Below are positions 17,890-26,701 of a stretch of DNA of 64,000 bases, piece by piece; the first letter of the stretch is position 1; each line of letters begins with the position of its first letter. Source of the stretch: Bacillus velezensis (lineage in GTDB: Bacteria > Bacillota > Bacilli > Bacillales > Bacillaceae); contig NZ_LLZC01000012.1 of assembly GCF_001461825.1 (NCBI RefSeq), forward strand, positions 620,001-684,000, given 5' to 3'. A model generated the notes under the pieces. The model made no database searches. It was not told the origin of the DNA and saw only the letters and a list, made by a program, of their open reading frames with translations. The translations under genes and the position numbers were made by a program.

Positions 17890-20800
17890 ACAGCCTTCTT
17901 TGCAAACTGCTCTTTTACCAATTACAGTCAATCGGGTTTTTCAGCGAGCCTGTCACCACAGCTTCAGCATCCATGCGGAGCGCCGGCGTGATCGGCACAT
18001 ACGGCAGATGGCTGGAAGAAAGCCTGAATCTATTAAAAGAAAACGGGTATATCACGTATGACGGATACACGATCACTCTCCTCAGGGATCAGCGCCCGGA
18101 CGGCCGCACAGTCTGGAATGAGTGGAATGCCCATAAACGCCTGCTTCCCAATGGGGAGCAGGCGCAAGCTGAATTGGCTGAGGCGACGATAAAAGCGATG
18201 CCTTCCATTTTAAAAGGGGAACGTCCGGCTACGGATATCGTATTTCCCGATTCATCAATGCGGCTCGTTGAAGGTGTTTATAAGCATAATCCTGTCGCGG
18301 ATTATTTTAATGAAGTGTTAGCAGATTCCGCGGCCGCTTACTTGAAAGCTTATCTTACAGAACACCCCGATGCCCGCATCAGGCTGATAGAAGTAGGGGC
18401 CGGGACGGGCGGAACGAGCGCCATGCTGTTTACAAAACTGAAACCATTCGCAAAACAGATTGCGGAATATTGTTATACGGACGTTTCTAAAGCTTTTTTA
18501 ATGCATGCCGAACAGGAATACGGACCTGATGTGCCGTATTTGACAACAGCCTTGTTTAATGCGGAGGAGCCTTGCGAATCACAAAATATCAAAACGGGTG
18601 TTTACGATATTATCATCGCCGCCAATGTGCTTCACGCCACAAAAAATATCGGTTTGACACTTCGCCGTCTGAAAGCGCTCCTGAAATACAACGGGATGAT
18701 TCTGATAAACGAAATCAGCGATCGTTCTGTTTTTACCCATTTAACCTTCGGGCTGCTTGACGGGTGGTGGTCCTATGAGGATGCTGAGCTTCGGATTCCG
18801 GGAAGTCCCGGCTTATATCCAAAATCGTGGGAGTGTGTGCTGCATTCGGAAGGATACAGAGCGGTTTGTTTCCCTGCTGAAACGGCTCATGATTTAGGTC
18901 AGCAGATTATCGCAGCTGAGAGTGACGGACTCGTCCGGATGCAAGGGATCAGAGACGGCAGAAAGCCATACGCCGCCCCGGCCGAAGTTTTCCGAAAGCC
19001 CGCACAGCCTGTTTCCCGCAGCCGCGCGCCAGAGGAGCATCAAGCTGTTAAGGCTGATGGGGAATCGGTCGCTTCCCATGTCCGCTCTGTCATCAAAACA
19101 AGTATTGCCGATGTATTAAAAATGAAAGAAGAGGATATTCAGGAAGAACTGAATTTCTCTGAATACGGCATTGATTCCATTTTGGCCGTCAATGTGATTA
19201 ACGAGATTAATAAGCGTTTGAATCTTACACTGCAGACAACGATTTTATTTGATTACTATCATGTGAAACTGCTGACCGGTTATATCTCGGCAGAATACGA
19301 AACCATCATAGCCTCGTCTCTGGAGACCGAAAGAGCGAAAATCCGCCCGGCGCTTCAGGAAGAACGGCCTGCTGAAAAACCTCTGCAGACGGAAAGAAAG
19401 GAAACCGGTTATCAGAAACCGAAACAAGAACGTATGCCGCCTTCTTTCGCAAAGTCCGATGACTCGGGAATGTTCCGGGTTGTGATTGACCGTCCGGGCG
19501 GCATTGAAGATCTGATGATTGCCCGCAGTGAAGTGCCCGAGACAAAAGATGACGAAGTTCAAATAGCCGTCCGCGCCTTTTCTTTAAATTTCGGAGACTT
19601 GCTTTGTGTCAGAGGGCTGTACCCGACGATGCCGCCTTATCCGTTCACTCCGGGATTTGAAGCAAGCGGCGTCGTGATCAAGACAGGTAGGCATGTAACA
19701 TCCGTCATTCCAGGTGATGAAGTGATTGTCGGCATGGGAGAGGAATTTGGATCTCAGGCGAATCTCATCACATGTAAAGAACATCAAGTCTATCATAAAC
19801 CGGCCCGGCTGACCTTTGAAGAAGCATGCGCTCTTCCCACCGTGGCGGTGACAATGATAGACGCCTTCCGGAAAGCCGGACTTAAAAAAGGCGAAAAAAT
19901 ATTAATTCAGACCGCGACGGGAGGAACGGGGCTGATCGCGGTGCAAATGGCCCGGCATATCGGCGCGGAAATATATGCCACGGCCGGATCACAGAAAAAA
20001 ATTGAGTATTTGCATTCGCTCGGGGTCCACAATACCATTTGCTATTTAGAAGAAGATTTTGAAACGGAAATCATGCGAATGACCGGCGGCCGTGGAGTGG
20101 ATGTTGTCATTAATACCCTGGCCGGTGATGCCATGCAAAAAGGGATGAATTGCCTGGCGCCGGGCGGAAGATATATCGAAATTGCCATGACTGCGCTGAA
20201 ATCCGCTAAATCAGTCGACTTGTCCGTCCTTCATAACAATCAATCGTTTCACAGCGTGGATTTGCGGAAGCTGTCCCTTCAAAATCCGGATCAGGTCAAG
20301 GACTATCAATTGGAACTGCAGCGGCTGGCGGAAGAGGGAGTCATTCAGCCTGTCATCTCAAAAATCTTTTCCTTTGAAGACATAAAAGAAGCGTATCACT
20401 GTCTGGATGACCGCGGAAATATCGGGAAAATCGTCATCAGCGTTTCTGAGCCGTATCAAATGACGTACCGCCCCGAACAAAAGGATCCGGCCGATACAGT
20501 AAAATCAGCAGCTGTGTTACCTGAAAAAGAACCGATCGCGATTATCGGGATGAGCGGGCGGTTTGCTGAATCGGAGAATGTCCATGAGTTTTGGGAACAC
20601 TTAGCTGCCGGACGGGAGCTGATTAAAAAAGCAGACAGATGGGATGTCTCTGACAGCCAATGCCAGTATGGCAGTTTTATAGAGGACATTGAATGTTTTG
20701 ACCCCGTTTTCTTTCATATATCGGGACGTGAAGCGACCTATATGGACCCTCAGCAGCGGCTGTTTTTGGAAGAATCATGGAAAGCGCTTGAAGATGCGGG

Positions 20801-23800
20801 ATATGCGGGAGACTCGGTAAGAGGCCGGGAATGCGGCGTGTATGCCGGCTCCTGCGGCGGAGATTACCAGGCCATTTTTAAACAGCAGGGGCCCGCGCAG
20901 GCGTTTTGGGGCAATCATAATTCCGTCACTCCGGCAAGGATCGCCTATCACCTTAATTTACAAGGTCCGGCGATCACTGTTGATACAGCATGTTCCAGTT
21001 CGCTGACAGCCATTCATTTGGCATGTCAGGGGCTTTGGACGAAAGAAACGGAAATGGCGGTGGCGGGCGGGGTTTTCATTCAATCCACTCCCGCTTTTTA
21101 TCAGTCGTCAAATAAGGCGAATATGCTGTCACCGACCGGACGCTGCCATACGTTTGATCAAAGCGCGGACGGGTTCGTGCCGGGTGAAGGCGTGGGAGCG
21201 GTGGTGCTGAAACGTCTTAGCGACGCCGTTAGTGACGGAGATCATGTGTACGGCGTCATAAAAGGCTCGGCAATGAATCAGGACGGCGCTACAAACGGAA
21301 TCACCGCTCCAAGCGCGCTATCTCAAGAACGATTGGAACGGCATGTCTATGACACTTTTCACATTGATCCGGAAACCATTCAAATGGTGGAAGCTCACGG
21401 AACGGGCACTGCACTGGGCGACCCGATCGAATTCGGCGCCTTAACGCGCGCTTTCCGCCGCTATACGGATAAAAAAGGATATTGCGCCATCGGCTCTGTG
21501 AAAACCAATCTCGGACATGCCGCTGCGGCCGCGGGGATGGCCGGACTGTTTAAAATCCTGCTGTCGCTGAAGCATCGGCAGATTCCGGCTTCCCTGCATT
21601 TTCACCAAGCCAATCAGCATATTCAATTTGCGGACAGCCCGTTTTTTGTGAATGACAAGCTGATACCGTGGGAACGGAACCCGGATGCACCGCGCAGAGC
21701 CGCCATCAGTTCATTCGGATTCAGCGGAACAAATGCCCATCTTGTGATTGAAGAGGCGCCGCAAACCGTGCGCCGGTCACCGGCAAAACCGGCCTGCCTC
21801 ATTCCTTTATCTGCGCGGACGGAGCGTCAGCTGGAAATTCAGGCAGAACGCCTGCTGGATTCACTCAGCAAGAACAAAGACAGCGATCTGGGAAATATAA
21901 GTTATACGCTCCTGCTCGGCAGAAAGCATTTACATCACCGGTTTGCCTGTATCGTAAGCAGTGCGGACGAACTGAAGCGGGTATTATCGGAGTGGCTTGT
22001 AAAAAGAGAGCTTCCGGGTGTGTTTGTGTCCAATTTGAAGGATCAGAAGCCGGCAGAAGAAGCCGGAATGAAAACATTCGGAATGGAATGCATTGAACAG
22101 TGCCGCTCAGCGGCTTCGCCAGCACAGTACAGAGAAAGCCTGGCACATATCGCTGACCTTTTTTGCAGAGGGTATGATCTTCCTTTTACACGGCTTTTTG
22201 ACGGAGGGAAATATTATAAAACGCCGCTGCCTGCCTATCCATTTTTAAAAGAAAGGTATTGGGCGGCTGATGTAAACAGTTCTTTACCAGGCCAAGCCAT
22301 GAAAAAGTCTGAAACGCAAACCGTTCTCCCGTCTTCGCCGCAGCCTGAACATGAAGGGCTGATTTCTCTGACTCCTTTAACTGAGATCGAAATGACAGCA
22401 TTTGAACCGGAGACATTGCAAAAACCGATCGTGTTACAGCCTTTGGATTGTACTTTTTCTGTCCGGCATCCAGAAAAAGCCGCTTTCGAAGACAATAGAA
22501 CATTGCTTGAAGAATTGAGGATAAGCCTGGCAGATATTTTATTTTTGTCACCGGAAGATATTGATGCTGATGAGCCTTTCATCGACATGGGGCTTGACTC
22601 CATTATCGGGGTTGAATGGATACAAACAGTAAATAAAACGCACCACACTGAGGTTACTGCCAATAAGGTGTATGAACACCCGACGCTTAAGGAGCTTGCG
22701 GAATATATAGCGGGGCAAATAAAGAAACCCGAGTATGCTGAAGCGGAGGAAACAGCGGTACGTCCGCAAATCCCGGAAGCAGAAACGCCCCTTGCCGGCA
22801 TCTCTGACGGCACTTTGCGCAAAGAGCTCAAAGAAAGCCTTGCGGACATCCTGTTTCTGAAGCCGGAAGATATTGATGAGCATGAAGCATTCATTGAGAT
22901 GGGGCTGGATTCTATTATCGGTGTGGAATGGGTTCAGTCCATTAATAAAACCTATCAAGCGTCTATTACGGCAAATCTGGTCTATGAATATCCGACAATC
23001 GCAACATTAGCCGGGTATCTGACCGGTTCTGTCCAAAAAGACACCGAGGAAGTACATGAGGAACATACGAAACAAAACGATATATCAGAAGAGACAGATG
23101 ATCAAGAACCGCCCGAGCTGATCTGTCTTAACCCGGGTGGAAAGGGAAGACCGATTTTCTGGTTTCATTCCGCGCTGGGGGCAGTGGAGCTGTACCAGCC
23201 TGTTGCCGAACGGACCGGGCGTCCTTTTTACGGAATTCAGGCAAGAGGATGGATGACAGACCGGGAACCGATCCGCGGCATTAAAAACATGGCCGAATAT
23301 TACGTTAAGCTCATACGTACCGTGCAGCCCCGGGGTCCTTACGATGTAGGCGGCTATTCATTAGGGGGCATGCTCGCTTATGAAGTCACCCGGCAATTGC
23401 AGCTGGCTGGAGAAACCGTTGAGTCAATCGTCATGCTCGACTCCTTTGACTCGGCGGGTGCGCGGGAAATAAACATTCCTGATGAATTATTTGATAAAAA
23501 TATGATGCTGCAGACGGTGAACATGGCTTTATTTGCACCAATCTATCAATATCCGGAACGCATTTCTGAAACCTTGATTCATCGTGATGAACTAGATGCC
23601 GATCTTCATGAAGACATATTTTTAGAGCAATTAATCGCAAAAGCCAAACAGCGGGGGTTAACGAAGACGGACGCGTTGGTGAAAAATCTGATCAGGCAGA
23701 ATATAAATGTTCAGGACGCTTACGAAATCACTGATTACGAACTCCTGCCGCTTCCAGATCCGAACGGGGTGACATGCTATTATTTTCGAAATAAAAACGG

Positions 23801-24101
23801 TATTTTCTTGGGTGAGCTTGATCCGTATTTTACGATCAGGGCTGATATTTTATCCGCTGATTTCGTCAACTATTGGAGCCAGTGGGAAGAGCATATGACA
23901 AACATCGCCATCATGGATGTGGCGGTATCCAACCATATGACGTTATTGGCTGAAGACAGCGCAGCCGAAACGATTTCTGAATTTTGCGGCGTTTTATATT
24001 CGGCAGACGGAATGACAGAACACAGCTTCCTGCAGCTGCAGGAAAAGATACTGAACGTGCATGGTGAGATGCTGAAGCAGCCCGCCAAAACAAGACCGTA
24101 A
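17886..24101 (+). CDS. difL: Terminal trans-AT polyketide synthase MT-ACP-ER-KS-ACP-ACP-TE (difL-like)
   Basis: 2071 residues, starting inside the difK stop (ATGA overlap, coupled translation). Domains: SAM-dependent C-methyltransferase (EVGAGTGG near residue 169); ACP (GIDSI, Ser 431); an enoylreductase of the medium-chain dehydrogenase type (about 529-855, nucleotide loop TATGGTG near 676); KS (Cys 1036, HGTGT His 1171); two near-identical ACPs (GLDSIIGVEW, Ser 1572 and Ser 1676), each with a Trp six residues after the Ser, the signature of beta-branching carriers; and a type I thioesterase (GYSLGG, Ser near 1825, His near 2016) that would release or lactonise the chain. An in-line ER is less usual in Bacillus trans-AT systems, which often use a separate flavin enzyme. 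The gene ends the PKS assembly line. Confidence 0.88.
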   Translation: MNSLLCKLLFYQLQSIGFFSEPVTTASASMRSAGVIGTYGRWLEESLNLLKENGYITYDGYTITLLRDQRPDGRTVWNEWNAHKRLLPNGEQAQAELAEATIKAMPSILKGERPATDIVFPDSSMRLVEGVYKHNPVADYFNEVLADSAAAYLKAYLTEHPDARIRLIEVGAGTGGTSAMLFTKLKPFAKQIAEYCYTDVSKAFLMHAEQEYGPDVPYLTTALFNAEEPCESQNIKTGVYDIIIAANVLHATKNIGLTLRRLKALLKYNGMILINEISDRSVFTHLTFGLLDGWWSYEDAELRIPGSPGLYPKSWECVLHSEGYRAVCFPAETAHDLGQQIIAAESDGLVRMQGIRDGRKPYAAPAEVFRKPAQPVSRSRAPEEHQAVKADGESVASHVRSVIKTSIADVLKMKEEDIQEELNFSEYGIDSILAVNVINEINKRLNLTLQTTILFDYYHVKLLTGYISAEYETIIASSLETERAKIRPALQEERPAEKPLQTERKETGYQKPKQERMPPSFAKSDDSGMFRVVIDRPGGIEDLMIARSEVPETKDDEVQIAVRAFSLNFGDLLCVRGLYPTMPPYPFTPGFEASGVVIKTGRHVTSVIPGDEVIVGMGEEFGSQANLITCKEHQVYHKPARLTFEEACALPTVAVTMIDAFRKAGLKKGEKILIQTATGGTGLIAVQMARHIGAEIYATAGSQKKIEYLHSLGVHNTICYLEEDFETEIMRMTGGRGVDVVINTLAGDAMQKGMNCLAPGGRYIEIAMTALKSAKSVDLSVLHNNQSFHSVDLRKLSLQNPDQVKDYQLELQRLAEEGVIQPVISKIFSFEDIKEAYHCLDDRGNIGKIVISVSEPYQMTYRPEQKDPADTVKSAAVLPEKEPIAIIGMSGRFAESENVHEFWEHLAAGRELIKKADRWDVSDSQCQYGSFIEDIECFDPVFFHISGREATYMDPQQRLFLEESWKALEDAGYAGDSVRGRECGVYAGSCGGDYQAIFKQQGPAQAFWGNHNSVTPARIAYHLNLQGPAITVDTACSSSLTAIHLACQGLWTKETEMAVAGGVFIQSTPAFYQSSNKANMLSPTGRCHTFDQSADGFVPGEGVGAVVLKRLSDAVSDGDHVYGVIKGSAMNQDGATNGITAPSALSQERLERHVYDTFHIDPETIQMVEAHGTGTALGDPIEFGALTRAFRRYTDKKGYCAIGSVKTNLGHAAAAAGMAGLFKILLSLKHRQIPASLHFHQANQHIQFADSPFFVNDKLIPWERNPDAPRRAAISSFGFSGTNAHLVIEEAPQTVRRSPAKPACLIPLSARTERQLEIQAERLLDSLSKNKDSDLGNISYTLLLGRKHLHHRFACIVSSADELKRVLSEWLVKRELPGVFVSNLKDQKPAEEAGMKTFGMECIEQCRSAASPAQYRESLAHIADLFCRGYDLPFTRLFDGGKYYKTPLPAYPFLKERYWAADVNSSLPGQAMKKSETQTVLPSSPQPEHEGLISLTPLTEIEMTAFEPETLQKPIVLQPLDCTFSVRHPEKAAFEDNRTLLEELRISLADILFLSPEDIDADEPFIDMGLDSIIGVEWIQTVNKTHHTEVTANKVYEHPTLKELAEYIAGQIKKPEYAEAEETAVRPQIPEAETPLAGISDGTLRKELKESLADILFLKPEDIDEHEAFIEMGLDSIIGVEWVQSINKTYQASITANLVYEYPTIATLAGYLTGSVQKDTEEVHEEHTKQNDISEETDDQEPPELICLNPGGKGRPIFWFHSALGAVELYQPVAERTGRPFYGIQARGWMTDREPIRGIKNMAEYYVKLIRTVQPRGPYDVGGYSLGGMLAYEVTRQLQLAGETVESIVMLDSFDSAGAREINIPDELFDKNMMLQTVNMALFAPIYQYPERISETLIHRDELDADLHEDIFLEQLIAKAKQRGLTKTDALVKNLIRQNINVQDAYEITDYELLPLPDPNGVTCYYFRNKNGIFLGELDPYFTIRADILSADFVNYWSQWEEHMTNIAIMDVAVSNHMTLLAEDSAAETISEFCGVLYSADGMTEHSFLQLQEKILNVHGEMLKQPAKTRP

Positions 24102-24114
24102 ATTCATATATCCG

Positions 24115-24145
24115 CCCGCCGGGTTTACTCGTAAGCTTCGGCGGG
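24115..24145 (+). terminator. Inverted repeat between difL and difM
   Basis: A 7-bp GC-only stem (CCCGCCG with CGGCGGG) with a 17-base loop lies 13 bases after the difL stop and is followed only by TCATTTC, so it lacks a proper U tract. It may be a weak terminator, a pause site or an mRNA 3'-end stabiliser between the PKS and the tailoring genes. Confidence 0.4.
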
Positions 24146-24182
24146 TCATTTCAAATCTTGATCACATCTTGGAGGAATGAAA

Positions 24183-25337
24183 ATGACCAGTTTAACAAAA
24201 ATCAGACAGCAGCAGCCGTACAAGTGGTACCAAACGATGAGAGAAACCTCTCCCGTTCATTACAATGAAAAGGAAGATTGCTGGGAAATCTTCACCTATG
24301 ATGAAGTGAAGCGGGTGATTTCTGACTACAGTCATTTTTCTTCCGATCATAAATACTTAAGTGCGGACAAACAGGAAAAAATGATCCGGCATATTAACAA
24401 AGACAGCCTTTTGAAAATGGACCCGCCTGAACACACCGTCTTCAGAAAATTGGTCAATCAGCCGTTCATGCCGAAATCGGTTGAGTCTCTTGCACCGCGT
24501 ATAGCCGCTATCGCTGATGACCTGCTTCAGGCCGTCCGTTCAAAAGGCAGGATGGACATTATTGAAGATTACGCATTTCCGCTTCCGATTATCGTGATCG
24601 CAGAGCTTCTAGGATTTCCTCCGAAAGACAGGGATATCTTTAAAAGCTGGGTCGACCAAAGCCAGAATGTAAAAGATGAAAAGAAAATGAATGAAGTGCA
24701 AAAGCAGATGATCGGATACTTCATGCAGTTTATTTTACAGCGGAGAAAACAGCCGCAAAATGATTTAATCAGCCATTTAATTTCAGCTGATTTAGACGGA
24801 GAGCCGCTGTCAGACAAGCAATTAATCGGTTTTTGCGGCTTGTTGATCGTCGCGGGGCACGTAACGACGGAAAATGTGATCGGAAATTCATTTCTCAGTC
24901 TCAAGGAGTTCCCGGACATTCTGCCCCGGCTGCTTGAAAATAAGGTGCTCCTTCCTGACTTTATTGAGGAAGTCATCCGCCTCAGACCTTCCATTCAGCG
25001 GGTAACCCGCTACACCGCGGTTGAGAGCGAGATTGGCGGAAAAACGATTCCGGCCGGAGAAAAAGTGTATGCGTGGATTGGATCGGCGAACAGAGATGAA
25101 AAGAAGTTTGAAAATGCCGATCAGATTGACTTTGGACGAAAGCCGAATCAGCATCTGTCATTCGGTCAGGGCAGCCATTATTGTTTAGGAGCGCCGCTGG
25201 CCCGGCTTGAAGCGAAAATCGCGCTTTCCCACTTTTTTGAACAGATGCCCGCATGGCGTTTTACTGAGGATCAAGAGCCGAATCTGGTTCCGAGCCCTGT
25301 ATTTCACGGCGTTGACAGGCTGCTTGTTGAGTTTTGA
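24183..25337 (+). CDS. difM: Cytochrome P450, polyketide tailoring (difM-like)
   Basis: 384 residues. Bacterial class I P450: AGHVTT oxygen-activation segment near residue 224, EVIR as the ExxR motif, and the heme loop FGQGSHYCLG with the thiolate Cys at 334. It resembles PksS of the bacillaene cluster. It needs a ferredoxin and reductase, neither of which is next to it. I chose the ATG at 24183 because GGAGG is 7 bases upstream; the ATG at 24177 is only 1 base from it. By position it should oxidise the polyketide. The obvious candidate reaction is the hydroxylation that separates oxydifficidin from difficidin, but that is inference and the sequence does not give the target carbon. Confidence 0.85.
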   Translation: MTSLTKIRQQQPYKWYQTMRETSPVHYNEKEDCWEIFTYDEVKRVISDYSHFSSDHKYLSADKQEKMIRHINKDSLLKMDPPEHTVFRKLVNQPFMPKSVESLAPRIAAIADDLLQAVRSKGRMDIIEDYAFPLPIIVIAELLGFPPKDRDIFKSWVDQSQNVKDEKKMNEVQKQMIGYFMQFILQRRKQPQNDLISHLISADLDGEPLSDKQLIGFCGLLIVAGHVTTENVIGNSFLSLKEFPDILPRLLENKVLLPDFIEEVIRLRPSIQRVTRYTAVESEIGGKTIPAGEKVYAWIGSANRDEKKFENADQIDFGRKPNQHLSFGQGSHYCLGAPLARLEAKIALSHFFEQMPAWRFTEDQEPNLVPSPVFHGVDRLLVEF

Positions 25338-25348
25338 ACGAAAAAATA

Positions 25349-25374
25349 AAAGAGGCTTCCGCAGGAAGCCTCTT
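25349..25374 (+). terminator. Strong hairpin between difM and difN
   Basis: A perfect 12-bp stem (AAAGAGGCTTCC with GGAAGCCTCTTT, loop GCA) begins 12 bases after the difM stop and is followed by ACTCTG, so U residues are limited to the stem end. It lies 20 bases before the difN start and should lower, not abolish, read-through into difN. Confidence 0.55.
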
Positions 25375-25394
25375 TACTCTGGGGGCTTGGAGAA

Positions 25395-26642
25395 ATGAAT
25401 GTAGGAATCGAAGCAATGAACGTGTTTGGCGGAACCGCGTATGTAGACGTCATGGAGCTTGCGGAACATCGGAACCTGGATAAAAAAAGGTTTGAGAACC
25501 TGCTGATGAAAGAAAAAGTGGTGGCGCTTCCGTTTGAAGATCCGATTACGTTCGCCGTAAATGCCGCAAAACCGATTATCGACTCTCTGTCAGAAGAGGA
25601 ACGGAATCAGATTGAAATGGTCATCACCTGTACGGAATCCGGGATTGATTTTGGCAAATCCATCAGTACATACGTCCATGATTATTTGCAGCTGAAGCGG
25701 AATTGCCGGTTATTTGAGGTGAAACAGGCTTGCTATTCTTTAACGGCCGGGTTTCAAATGGGCGTGAATTTCATCTTATCGCAAACATCGCCGGGAGCGA
25801 AAGCGCTCATCATCGGAACGGATATTTCCCGCTTTTTAGTGGCTGAAGGCGGTGACGCGTTGACGGAGGAATGGTCCTATGCCGAACCGAGTGCGGGGGC
25901 GGGAGCTGTGGCGCTTTTAGTCAGCAGCACCCCTCATGTCTTTTTGCTTGATCAAGGCGCAAGCGGGTATTACGGGTATGAAGTCATGGATACCTGCCGC
26001 CCGATTCCGGATAGTGAAGCGGGGGATGCTGATCTGTCGCTCATGTCTTATTTGGACTGCTGTGAAAAATCATTTCAGGAATACGGAAAGCGTGTGAGCG
26101 GGGCGGATTATAAGAATACATTTCAATACCTTTCTTTTCATACTCCGTTTGGCGGAATGGTAAAAGGAGCGCATCGGACGATGATGAGAAAATTGGAAAA
26201 GGCTAAGCCGCAAGACATTGAAGCGGATTTTCAGCAACGCGTGCTGCCTGGGATTCAATACTGCCAGCGCGTCGGCAACATCATGGGGGCCACCGTATTT
26301 TTATCTCTTGCCAGCACGATTGATAACGGCTCTTTTGAAACGCCGAAACGCGTCGGCTGTTTTTCATACGGTTCGGGCTGCTGCTCTGAATTTTACAGCG
26401 GTGTCGTTATGCCGCAAAGCCGGACGCGGCAGAATCAATTTCAGATCAGCCGGCATTTGGATGAACGCGTCCGTTTATCGATGGCTGATTACGACCGGCT
26501 GCTCCAAGACAGCGGCATCGTAAAATTCGGCACAAGAAATGCCGCGCCCGCAGCAGACATCCCGAATGCGCATCAAGGAAAAGCGCGATTGGTGCTGGCT
26601 GAAATAAAAGAGTTTCACAGAAAGTATGAATGGACGACCTAG
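25395..26642 (+). CDS. difN: HMG-CoA synthase-like beta-branching enzyme (difN-like)
   Basis: 415 residues. It adds an acetyl-ACP-derived carbon to a beta-ketoacyl-ACP, the first step of beta-branching in trans-AT polyketides, and is the counterpart of PksG. Catalytic residues are visible: Glu near 81 (CTESGID), Cys near 113 (QACYSLT) and His near 249 (SFHTPFGG). The start ATG follows TTGGAG. The partner ACP donor, the decarboxylating KS and a dehydrating ECH are not in this window, but the acceptor is probably the tandem ACP at the end of DifL. It sits between two hairpins, so its expression may differ from that of the PKS genes. Confidence 0.9.
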   Translation: MNVGIEAMNVFGGTAYVDVMELAEHRNLDKKRFENLLMKEKVVALPFEDPITFAVNAAKPIIDSLSEEERNQIEMVITCTESGIDFGKSISTYVHDYLQLKRNCRLFEVKQACYSLTAGFQMGVNFILSQTSPGAKALIIGTDISRFLVAEGGDALTEEWSYAEPSAGAGAVALLVSSTPHVFLLDQGASGYYGYEVMDTCRPIPDSEAGDADLSLMSYLDCCEKSFQEYGKRVSGADYKNTFQYLSFHTPFGGMVKGAHRTMMRKLEKAKPQDIEADFQQRVLPGIQYCQRVGNIMGATVFLSLASTIDNGSFETPKRVGCFSYGSGCCSEFYSGVVMPQSRTRQNQFQISRHLDERVRLSMADYDRLLQDSGIVKFGTRNAAPAADIPNAHQGKARLVLAEIKEFHRKYEWTT

Positions 26643-26652
26643 TATCAGAAAC

Positions 26653-26682
26653 ACTCAGAGCCGGAAAGGCTTGAGTATTTTT
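26653..26682 (+). terminator. Hairpin between difN and difO
   Basis: ACTCA plus AGCC pairs with GGCT plus TGAGT (one bulged G, GGAAA loop), followed by ATTTTT. This is a plausible weak rho-independent terminator or attenuator 20 bases before difO. Confidence 0.5.
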
Positions 26683-26701
26683 AAAGAAACGGAGAATAAA
26701 C

